From positions 1-64,000 of the forward strand of contig NZ_JACJOT010000018.1 in assembly GCF_014695715.1 (NCBI RefSeq): 64,000 nt of DNA, written 5' to 3'. Made by a program: the position numbers and the translations under genes. Of the stretch, positions 57,504-64,000 are shown piece by piece (the first letter of the stretch is position 1; every line of letters starts with the position of its first letter). The notes beneath the pieces were generated by a model, which saw only the letters and a list, made by a program, of their open reading frames with translations, was not told the DNA's origin and ran no database searches. This DNA is from Microcoleus sp. FACHB-68 (GTDB lineage Bacteria > Cyanobacteriota > Cyanobacteriia > Cyanobacteriales > Oscillatoriaceae).

Positions 57504-58658
57504 TTAGCTTACCGACGAATGCTGAGGGCTAGACGCCAAAGCATCGCGCACCCGCTGATTGCGAATCTCGCCGGCGTGCGTCACACACGTGCCGCCGGTG
57601 ATGTCATCCTCAAAATTCAGTTGCATTTGGCCATCCTTAATCAGGTATTGCAGCAACGTCAAAATATTTTTGGAATACATCTGAGACGCGTTCACCGGCA
57701 TCGACGCTGGCAAATTGATCGGACAAATAATTGTCACCCCGTTGTGATTGACATCTTTACCGGCTTCTGTATAAGCGCAGTTACCGCCCTGTTCCGCAGC
57801 CAAATCGACAATCACAGAACCGGGGTGCATTTGGTCGATCATTTCTTCCGTCACCAACCGGGGCGCTTTCCGCCCAGGAACCTGTGCCGTGGTAATTACC
57901 ACATCGGCGTTGCGAACGTGTTCGCCAATGGTTTCCTGGGTACGCTGCTTGGACGCTTCAGAAATTTCTTTGGCATAACCGCCGGCAGCTACGGTTTCTT
58001 CGTTTAGCTGCACTTCGACGAATTTCGCCCCCAAGCTTTGCACTTCTTCCTTCACTGCCGGTCGGATGTCAAACGCTTCCACCATCGCGCCCAAGCGGCG
58101 GGCGGTTGCAATCGCTTGCAAGCCTGCGACACCGGCACCGATGATAAACACTTTGGCCGGTTTAATCGTGCCGGCAGCCGTTGTCAGCATCGGGAAAAAC
58201 TTGGGCGAAGCTGCTGCCGCCAGCAATACCGCCTTATAGCCGGCGACCCCAGCTTGGGAAGACAAAGCATCCATGCTTTGCGCCCGACTGGTGCGGGGGA
58301 TCATCTCCATACTGAACGCCGTCACTCCCCGATTTGCTAGCTGCTGCACCATAAACGGATCTCCCAAGGGATTGAGAAACCCGATTGATACAGCGCCTTC
58401 TCGCAGGCTGTTAACTTCGCGCTCTTTTGGCGGCCCTACTTTAACCAGCACGTCTGCCTCGCCCCACAGCGTCGCGGTATCGGAGATAATCTTCGCCCCT
58501 GCCTCTTCGTAAGCAGAATCGGGGAAAAACGACCCTTCACCCGCGCCGGCTTCCACCCAAACCTCTAAACCCTGTTTCACCAACCGGGCTACAGCGTCTG
58601 GAACCAAGGCGACACGGTTTTCGCCCACTTCAATTTCTTTTGCAACGGCTATTTTCAT
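57504..58658 (-). CDS. pntAA: NAD(P) transhydrogenase alpha subunit 1, NAD-binding part
   Basis: 384 residues from the ATG at 58658, which has GGAGAG upstream and starts the conserved MKIAVAKEIEVGENRVAL. An ATG-type frame extension to 58754 is not conserved. Domain I of transhydrogenase, related to alanine dehydrogenase: RVALVPDAV, AQSMDALSSQA, and the NAD loop GAGVAGLQAIATARRLGA. The C-terminus after HAGEIRNQRVRDAL is short, as expected for the split form. First gene of the pntAA-pntAB-pntB operon. Confidence 0.93.
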   Translation of the reverse strand: MKIAVAKEIEVGENRVALVPDAVARLVKQGLEVWVEAGAGEGSFFPDSAYEEAGAKIISDTATLWGEADVLVKVGPPKEREVNSLREGAVSIGFLNPLGDPFMVQQLANRGVTAFSMEMIPRTSRAQSMDALSSQAGVAGYKAVLLAAAASPKFFPMLTTAAGTIKPAKVFIIGAGVAGLQAIATARRLGAMVEAFDIRPAVKEEVQSLGAKFVEVQLNEETVAAGGYAKEISEASKQRTQETIGEHVRNADVVITTAQVPGRKAPRLVTEEMIDQMHPGSVIVDLAAEQGGNCAYTEAGKDVNHNGVTIICPINLPASMPVNASQMYSKNILTLLQYLIKDGQMQLNFEDDITGGTCVTHAGEIRNQRVRDALASSPQHSSVS

Positions 58659-59902
58659 AAGCTCTCCAAATCTGTTTTTGCTTGGGCAGTTATTGCCATC
58701 AAAACTTTGACTCGATAGGATGATGCGTCTCGCTTTTTTTAGCCGAGTCAACAAACTTTCCCTGTTCTGTCAATTTCTGTATCGCCGCAGGCGTTGCGTG
58801 TCTTCTCGCAAAAGCTCGCTTGATTTTCCGCACGGCATTCAGACACACCATAAAATCATTTTTGTTTGACCTTACCAGGCACCTGCGCCCGTCCCCCAAC
58901 AATTTGAGGTGGCTCTCAAGTTAATCACAAAACGAGCGAGCGTTACAGTTGGGCACCTTTGCCTGATTATTTCTCTAAACAATTCTCCTTCCCTTCCAAA
59001 TTCTGCAAGTCACTCTAGACGCTGTAATAAGCCTTTGTCTGGGAATATGCGCGTGATTCATTCATTGCCCTGATTTTCAGATTGTTAACTGAGTTTCTCA
59101 ACTGTAAAGCTACGGGCACCGGCTTGCAGCGATACTTGACCGCTGCCGGTTGAATTACAGCTATATTACTGATATTTTACAAAGCGCGTCTCAAACAAGA
59201 GTGACTTTTTGCATACTATTTTGATCCCCAAATAATCCGCAGAATTTTTAACTTATCTTAATAGACTCACTTCTGTACAACCTTGGGTTCTTTTTCTGCT
59301 ATTACCACATGACCTTGATCGCTATCAAGCTGCTTTCCCGCTGATTGAATTTTTTCAAATGCTTAGCCTATCAGGGATGACAGCCACTTTTCTTGTTTTT
59401 ACCCTCGTGCGATTGAGCTGCCGGTCTACCCATGATTGTCTCAATTTTTCTAATAATAAAAAATTCATTAAATTTTTGAAATTGCATTAAGAAGCCTTAA
59501 GCCATTTCACACACTGCTTAGCCGAACCACTTTTCAGGGTTTGACAGGTTTGATTGCACAAGCTATCTTCAATTAGTTTTTGTGGAAATTTGGGGAGAAA
59601 TGCCGGACTTTCTAACCCTTAAATCCGATTATCCTAGCCGGCATGAGGGAAGTTATGGAACTTGTGCCAGTGGGAACTCGTCAGGGGTGAAGAATCTCAC
59701 CCTTTTTCAAGGGATTTACGCACAATTGAGAAAAATCAGGGCGTTAAGGCAGATTTCGGATTGAAAGGATCTTGATCCCCTAAACCTGTCGCTCCTTCAG
59801 AATCGGTGGCGTAAGTCCTGTCTCATCGATTCAGAAACAGTAAAGTTTAGTAAACTATTTACCAACTCTTTCACCAGTCCCTGCAAGTCAGGGATCAAGC
59901 CT
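58659..59902. other. 1.2 kb stretch without a convincing gene
   Basis: It contains the promoters of the divergent pntAA and DUF2808 genes. Short frames exist on both strands (about 60-67 codons) but lack ribosome sites, family features or normal composition. Small palindromes such as GGATC, TT, GATCC near 59769 are the only structures noted. A regulatory RNA or a decayed gene could be hidden here; I see no positive evidence for either. Confidence 0.4.
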
Positions 59903-60436
59903 ATGGTCTTTAAAGTAGCCTCTACGCGACGTTTCTTGTCGGCAATCGCCATCACCGGCTGTCTATTCACCGGATTGCCTCACCTCAGCAGCTTAGCGCA
60001 AGGTTTACCCGGACTGACTTTGTTCGGCGGCCCTCAGCGGGAAAACCAGTTGAACTTCCGGTTAGACTATGGCGCAGCCGGCGCGTGGGATCGCTATCGG
60101 CTGAGGATTGGGGCAAAGAAACTCGACTTGGCTGTGTCGCAGTTCGCCATTAATTATCCCGATCACTACGAAGGTTCATTTGACAAAAAAGCCGTTAAGG
60201 TGATTGTCGATAAAAAGGAAATACCGCTGCAAGATGTGGTCTGGGACAAAGAGAATTACTTGATTGAAATTTTTCCCCAAGATCCGATTCCCGCCGGCAA
60301 CAATGTTGAAATCGTTCTCTCAAACGTCCAAAACCCAACCAGGCGTGGGATGTACTATTTTAACTGCCGGATCATCTCCCCAGGGGATGTCCCCCTCCTG
60401 CGCTACCTAGGCACCTGGGTTTTGACCATTAGCTAA
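59903..60436 (+). CDS. DUF2808 domain protein, secreted
   Basis: 177 residues. A Sec signal (RRFLSAIAITGCLFTGLPHLSSLAQ, cleavage near residue 33) is followed by the DUF2808 domain: LNFRLDYGAAGAWDRYRLRI, NYPDHYEGSFD, IFPQDPIPAGNNVEIVLSNVQNP and GMYYFNC. The family is a cyanobacteria-specific beta-rich periplasmic or surface protein of unknown function. It is monocistronic with its own terminator, just upstream of rpmH, a frequent location for this gene in cyanobacteria as far as I recall. Confidence 0.88.
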   Translation: MVFKVASTRRFLSAIAITGCLFTGLPHLSSLAQGLPGLTLFGGPQRENQLNFRLDYGAAGAWDRYRLRIGAKKLDLAVSQFAINYPDHYEGSFDKKAVKVIVDKKEIPLQDVVWDKENYLIEIFPQDPIPAGNNVEIVLSNVQNPTRRGMYYFNCRIISPGDVPLLRYLGTWVLTIS

Positions 60437-60455
60437 CAACTAACCAAGACAGTTT

Positions 60456-60490
60456 AAAATAAACCCCACGCTATTTGGGGTTTATTTTGA
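60456..60490 (+). terminator. rho-independent terminator
   Basis: AAAATAAACCCC (60456-60467) and GGGGTTTATTTT (60477-60488) pair perfectly around a 9-base loop, 20 bases after the DUF2808 stop. Confidence 0.9.
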
Positions 60491-60559
60491 CATTTAGGTG
60501 TAACATTAGAGATTGTGACTTTTTTATGCGTAGATAGGCAAGCTCGGAGTAAAATTCTA

Positions 60560-60696
60560 TGACTCAGCGTACCTTGGGCGGGACAAGCCGCAAAAGAAAG
60601 AGAGTATCAGGGTTTCGAGTGCGGATGCGGACTAAAAACGGGCAGGGGGTGATTAAAGCTCGCCGTGCCAAAGGACGCTATCGTTTGGCAGTGTAG
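60560..60696 (+). CDS. rpmH: ribosomal protein L34
   Basis: Short basic protein beginning [15 protein letters not shown] and ending [15 protein letters not shown], 45 residues, an unmistakable bacterial L34 (large ribosomal subunit, near the peptide exit region). It heads the conserved rpmH-rnpA-yidC block. GGAG lies 10 bases before the ATG. By my count the distance from the A of ATG to the stop is one base short of a whole number of codons, within the A/G run near 60591-60602. I cannot exclude a counting error of mine; if real, it is an assembly indel or frameshift in an essential gene. Confidence 0.85.
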
Positions 60697-60740
60697 CGGG
60701 TTGTTAGCTGCTTAGATGGGGGAGCGAAACAACAAGCACG

Positions 60741-61169
60741 GTGTTACCCAAAGAGAACAGACTCAAACACCGGCAAGATTTTAACGCCGTATACCGAGGT
60801 GGGCTTCGCCGCACCGGCGGAAACCTCACGCTGAGAGCGTTACGGCGTCAGCATCCTTGCCAAAAAAATGCTAAAAATTCTCGTCAAGCAGTCCTGCCGG
60901 CGGCACCAACCGCAGGCAAACCCACTCGCATTGGCATTACTATCAGCCAAAAAGTGAGCAAAAAAGCCGTAATCCGCAACCGGATTAAGCGGCAAATTCG
61001 GGCAGCCTTACGCCAACTTTTACCCCGCCTGTCACCAGGGTGGGATTTTGTAATCGTTGTTGGGCCGGCAGCAATAGAGTGCAATTACGGTCAATTTCTG
61101 CAAGAATTAGAGCAGTTGTTGGCACAAGCAGAGGTACTAAATGGGCATTCGAGAGGAAGTCTACTTTGA
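60741..61169 (+). CDS. rnpA: ribonuclease P protein component
   Basis: 142 residues starting at a GTG 44 bases after rpmH. N-terminal LPKENRLKHRQDFNAVYR and the RNR motif region ISQKVSKKAVIRNRIKRQIR are diagnostic of the protein that assists the RNase P RNA in cutting tRNA leaders. The C-terminal GWDFVIVVGP strand is also typical. A Lys/Gln/Pro-rich insert (about 38-70) lies between the conserved parts. The gene overlaps the following PH-domain gene by 29 bases in another frame. Confidence 0.93.
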   Translation: MLPKENRLKHRQDFNAVYRGGLRRTGGNLTLRALRRQHPCQKNAKNSRQAVLPAAPTAGKPTRIGITISQKVSKKAVIRNRIKRQIRAALRQLLPRLSPGWDFVIVVGPAAIECNYGQFLQELEQLLAQAEVLNGHSRGSLL

Positions 61170-61533
61170 GGGCGGTCCTCATATTGGAGATTTGATCGTG
61201 AATATCCTGCTGGGGTTAACAATTATCTGCTTGCCCCTAACCATTGGAGCAACTGTGAGGGCGCTTTGGCTGCGCTATCGCATCACCAACCGCCGAATTT
61301 CTGTAACCGGCGGTTGGATGGGACGAGATCGCACCGACATTATCTATTCAGACATCGCCAAAGTGGTAACAGTGCCCCGTGGCATCGGTATTTGGGGAGA
61401 TATGGTAATCACCCTAAAAGATGGCAGTCGCTTAGAACTCAGAGCAGTTCCCAAGTTCCGAGACATTTATGCCTACATCAACGAACGGTTATCTCCCAAG
61501 GCACAGCAAGTAAGCGGGGCAATCGGTCGTTAA
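61141..61533 (+). CDS. PH (bPH2-type) domain protein
   Basis: 130 residues: a short N-terminus, one hydrophobic segment (LIVNILLGLTIICLPLTIGATVRAL, about 18-42) and a bacterial pleckstrin-like domain (YRITNRRISVTGGWMGRDRTDIIYSDI, GDMVITLKDGSRLELRAVP). It is a membrane-anchored protein of unknown role, recurrent between rnpA and yidC in cyanobacteria, so perhaps linked to membrane protein insertion. The start at 61141 overlaps rnpA, and AGAGGTACTAA upstream can serve as ribosome site. Confidence 0.85.
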   Translation: MGIREEVYFEGGPHIGDLIVNILLGLTIICLPLTIGATVRALWLRYRITNRRISVTGGWMGRDRTDIIYSDIAKVVTVPRGIGIWGDMVITLKDGSRLELRAVPKFRDIYAYINERLSPKAQQVSGAIGR

Positions 61534-61749
61534 AATAGTTGAGGAAGTTTCGCGGTTATCCGCAAACACCCAGTAAAGGTCAGCACAAAGTTGTTACCCT
61601 TTACTAAACCAACTAAAAACCATAGCAGCACACAACGAATACTAAAAAACGCAGTCGTTGTAATTGTGCTGATTGGCTTTTAGGCTGGCTAATATTGAAG
61701 CTAAGTTAAATTCTGAAAACTTCAGAGCGCACAGGTTGACATAGAACGA

Positions 61750-62898
61750 ATGGACTTTGGTGTCGGGTTTCTTTCCAATAACGTTATGCTGCCGATCCTG
61801 GATTTTTTCTACGGGATCGTGCCCAGCTATGGTTTAGCCATCGTGGCTCTGACGTTAGTAATTCGCTTGGCCCTCTTTCCCCTGAATGCCGGCTCTATTC
61901 GCAATATGCGACGGATGAAGGTAGCTCAGCCAGTGATGCAAAAGCGGGTCAAAGAATTACAAGAGCGTTACAAAGACAATCCTGCGAAACAGCAGGAAGA
62001 AATGCAAAAGGTCTATCAAGAATTTGGCAACCCGCTAGCCGGCTGCCTGCCTTTGCTGATACAAATGCCGGTGTTATTTGCGCTGTTTGCGACCTTAAGA
62101 GGGTCGCCATTTTCTAACGTAAATTACACGGTCAATTTGGAAATCTTTCCTCAAGAACAGATTGAAAGGATTGTCCCCCAAGCCTTTACAACGCCTCCCC
62201 AAAATATTTATCTATCTGATGGGGTACACGCGCCGGTGACTGCGCTGCTTCCAGGGGGAAATAAACTCACAGTTGGTGAAAAAACAAAGCTAGAGTTTCA
62301 GACAGTCGAAGGCAAACCCTTAAAGGCGCTGCTGACAGACTATCCTGAAACCAAACTCGCTCCCACCTGGCAAGTCACCAAAGGCGAAGAGCGGGTGGAA
62401 ATCGGTGAAGATGGAACTCTCAAAGCCTTAGAACCTGGGGAAGTGACACTACAAGGCACTCTTCCAGGTCTTGCCGCTGACAAAGGCTTTCTATTTATCG
62501 AAGCCTTGGGCCGCGTGGGTGCTTGGGACGAAGATGGAACCATCCACTGGGATATTCTGGTGATGGTGCTGGGATTTGGGGTTAGCTTGTATATCAACCA
62601 GCTACTCTCAGGACAAGGCCAATCTTCCGGGGGCAACCCTCAGCAAGAAACAGTAAACAAACTCACCCCGATACTTTTTTCAGGGATGTTTCTGTTCTTT
62701 CCCCTACCGGCTGGGGTGCTGATGTATATGCTCATTGCCAACATCTTTCAGACTGTCCAGACGTTTATTCTGTCGCGAGAGCCACTGCCAGAGAACCTGC
62801 AGAAGCTTGTAGAGGCTCAAGCAACGGCTGCTGAGAGTGGTGGCAAGGAACGGGAATCACTTCCCTTTGAACCAGGCCGTCCTAAGAAGAAAGCTTGA
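61750..62898 (+). CDS. yidC: membrane protein insertase YidC
   Basis: 382-residue Oxa1/Alb3/YidC insertase for inner and thylakoid membrane proteins. The first core helix has the conserved groove Arg39 ([10 protein letters not shown]), followed by the cytoplasmic coiled hairpin ([32 protein letters not shown]) and [15 protein letters not shown]. An inserted ~130-residue extracytoplasmic segment (about 135-260) includes [31 protein letters not shown], resembling a bacterial Ig-like (Big-2) fold. Two more helix pairs and a Gly/Lys-rich tail (PGRPKKKA) follow. The stop overlaps the start of the next gene. Confidence 0.93.
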   Translation: MDFGVGFLSNNVMLPILDFFYGIVPSYGLAIVALTLVIRLALFPLNAGSIRNMRRMKVAQPVMQKRVKELQERYKDNPAKQQEEMQKVYQEFGNPLAGCLPLLIQMPVLFALFATLRGSPFSNVNYTVNLEIFPQEQIERIVPQAFTTPPQNIYLSDGVHAPVTALLPGGNKLTVGEKTKLEFQTVEGKPLKALLTDYPETKLAPTWQVTKGEERVEIGEDGTLKALEPGEVTLQGTLPGLAADKGFLFIEALGRVGAWDEDGTIHWDILVMVLGFGVSLYINQLLSGQGQSSGGNPQQETVNKLTPILFSGMFLFFPLPAGVLMYMLIANIFQTVQTFILSREPLPENLQKLVEAQATAAESGGKERESLPFEPGRPKKKA

Positions 62899-63401
62899 TG
62901 GAAGCTATGAGCGATCAGACAAAGATGATACGGGGTCAGGAGTGGTTGGAAAAACTGCTCAAACTAGCTGCTATTCCATCAACGGTAACAGCCGAGCCAA
63001 GTCCAGAAGGTTTGGCAGAACCGGGTAGCTACTGGTTAACGGTTGAAGAAAAGCACCTGACGCCCCAACAAATCGAACTTTTGATTGGGCCTGACGGTGC
63101 GGTGATCGACGCCATTCAGTACCTAGCCAACAGCATCCTGAACATCGGTCAAGAGGAGGATCAGCAAGCCTCCTACACCATAGAGTTGCAGGGCTATCGG
63201 GTTCGCCGGCAAGCTGAACTCCGTGAAATGGCAGATCGGGCAGCCGAACAGGTGCGCCAAACCGGCCAAGAATTTGAGATGAGCGCCCTTTCTGCCGCCG
63301 AAAGGCGGCAGGTTCATACCTTTTTGAAGGAGTGTGAGGATTTAGAAACCTACAGTCGAGGGCAAGAACCCGATCGGCGTCTCGTTGTGCGCCTGCGCTG
63401 A
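62898..63401 (+). CDS. KhpB/Jag-type RNA-binding protein (KH and R3H domains)
   Basis: 167 residues from the ATG at 62898 (a second ATG at 62907 is also possible). A short N-terminus is followed by a KH-like domain (LIGPDGAVIDAIQYLANSIL) and an R3H domain (LSAAERRQVHTFLKECEDLETYSRGQEPDRRLVV) with the Arg-x3-His motif. It binds single-stranded RNA. It overlaps the yidC stop by one base, a pairing conserved in many bacteria, so it is cotranscribed with yidC. Confidence 0.9.
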   Translation: MEAMSDQTKMIRGQEWLEKLLKLAAIPSTVTAEPSPEGLAEPGSYWLTVEEKHLTPQQIELLIGPDGAVIDAIQYLANSILNIGQEEDQQASYTIELQGYRVRRQAELREMADRAAEQVRQTGQEFEMSALSAAERRQVHTFLKECEDLETYSRGQEPDRRLVVRLR

Positions 63402-63565
63402 ATTCAGCAAACAGGCTACAGCGTTTAAGAGTCTGCCGGTGGAGACAAACTTATTGCCCGCTCTAGAGTGTAGGAACCAGCGAGTCAAAAAGCTGGCTCG
63501 TGTGGATGGGTTGAAAAGGGCACCCCTACACCGTTGACTGCTTGTTCGGAGGATTGCACTCAATC

Positions 63566-64000
63566 ATGGAAGCGATTTACATTCCGCAGCTCATTAGAAC
63601 CCGCGAACAGACAGAAGTCGTTCAGTTTGAAGAATTTCTGCCCGATTTAGAAACGTTGACACCCCTACGAGGGCAGATGAAAGTGACGCATCGCGGAAAC
63701 TATCTTGAAGTTTCCGCCCAAGCAGAAACGATCGTCACCCTCACTTGTCATCGCTGCTTACAACAGTACAATCACCGGCTCAAGATAAAACCGTCTGAAT
63801 TAATTTGGCTGGAAGAATCCGCTAATGGGCCAGATACTGGCCCTCAAGAGCGGGAAACGGCTCTCGAAGATTTAGTCGAAACCCTTCCCCCACAAGGCTA
63901 TTTTGAACCGAGTGAGTGGTTGTACCAACAGGTTTGTCTGGCAATTCCGCACCGGCAGCTCTGCGATTCTCAGTGTAAGGGAATTCAACTGGCTGAAGAT
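63566..64000 (+). CDS. YceD/DUF177 family protein, truncated by window edge
   Basis: Open from the ATG at 63566 (GGAGG about 14 bases upstream) to the end of the window, 145 codons. N-terminal MEAIYIPQLIRTREQTEVVQF, then RGQMKVTHRGNYLEVSA, CHRC (TLTCHRCLQQY) and a second pair in LCDSQCKGI. The two Cys pairs and layout are those of DUF177/YceD, a family usually linked to rpmF and 23S rRNA or ribosome assembly. Only a few C-terminal residues should be missing. It follows khpB by 164 bases. Confidence 0.88.
   Translation, partial: MEAIYIPQLIRTREQTEVVQFEEFLPDLETLTPLRGQMKVTHRGNYLEVSAQAETIVTLTCHRCLQQYNHRLKIKPSELIWLEESANGPDTGPQERETALEDLVETLPPQGYFEPSEWLYQQVCLAIPHRQLCDSQCKGIQLAED

Noticed and set aside
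58699-58902. 67-codon minus-strand frame upstream of pntAA
   Set aside because: No ribosome site, no recognisable family, and it overlaps the likely pntAA promoter and leader.
59582-59764. 60-codon plus-strand frame in the long spacer
   Set aside because: GTG start without a ribosome site and no conserved features.

Overview
The window looks like chromosomal DNA of a filamentous, multicellular-type cyanobacterium (Microcoleus/Oscillatoria-like). The reasons are a light-dependent protochlorophyllide reductase, a tandem Flv3-Flv1 flavodiiron pair, three-subunit pyridine nucleotide transhydrogenase, cyanobacterial PutA, DUF2808, Uma2 and DUF4347 proteins, and a TPR-CHAT conflict-type operon. 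HIP1 (GCGATCGC) is rare here, while the palindrome GCCGGC is strikingly frequent. No rRNA, tRNA, CRISPR array or prophage was recognised.

Region 1 (1-30.5 kb) is accessory and dominated by four giant calcium-binding RTX proteins (1901, 1750, 2633 and 1803 residues). They share nearly the same C-terminal RTX and secretion module but carry different heads. The first has a 5'-nucleotidase plus phytase-like head, with a Pho-box-like array upstream. The other three have an N-terminal DUF4347 domain followed by FG-GAP, Calx-beta, cadherin-like, choice-of-anchor D or glycine-rich modules. Smaller genes lie between them: an SDR dehydrogenase with an SMP-30 lactonase, a TIGR03032 protein and a sulfotransferase. 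Each giant gene is preceded by one or more perfect inverted repeats. The left edge cuts an IS630-type transposase.

Region 2 (30.5-45 kb) is photosynthesis and metals. It holds flv3-flv1 (oxygen photoreduction), a helical protein of unknown function, and a minus-strand iron cluster: two-domain multicopper oxidase, lipoprotein, FTR1 permease, ferritin-like protein and a second FTR1 permease. The cluster resembles the yeast Fet3/Ftr1 logic with a built-in storage protein. Next come a CbiMQO/NikMQO-type ECF metal transporter and por.

Region 3 (45-55.6 kb) holds putA, with a tandem duplication at its 3' end, a Uma2 nuclease-like gene, an SH3b secreted protein, and a three-gene operon of TPR-CHAT protease, a 113-residue protein and a 545-residue protein with two C-terminal membrane helices. 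This operon is the best candidate for a poorly described (conflict or cell-death) system. The CHAT gene's usual N-terminus appears split off by a frameshift.

Region 4 (55.6-64 kb) is core: pntB, pntA2 and pntA1, a 1.2 kb stretch with no convincing gene, a DUF2808 gene, and the conserved rpmH-rnpA-PH domain-yidC-khpB/jag-yceD(DUF177) block, which runs off the right edge.
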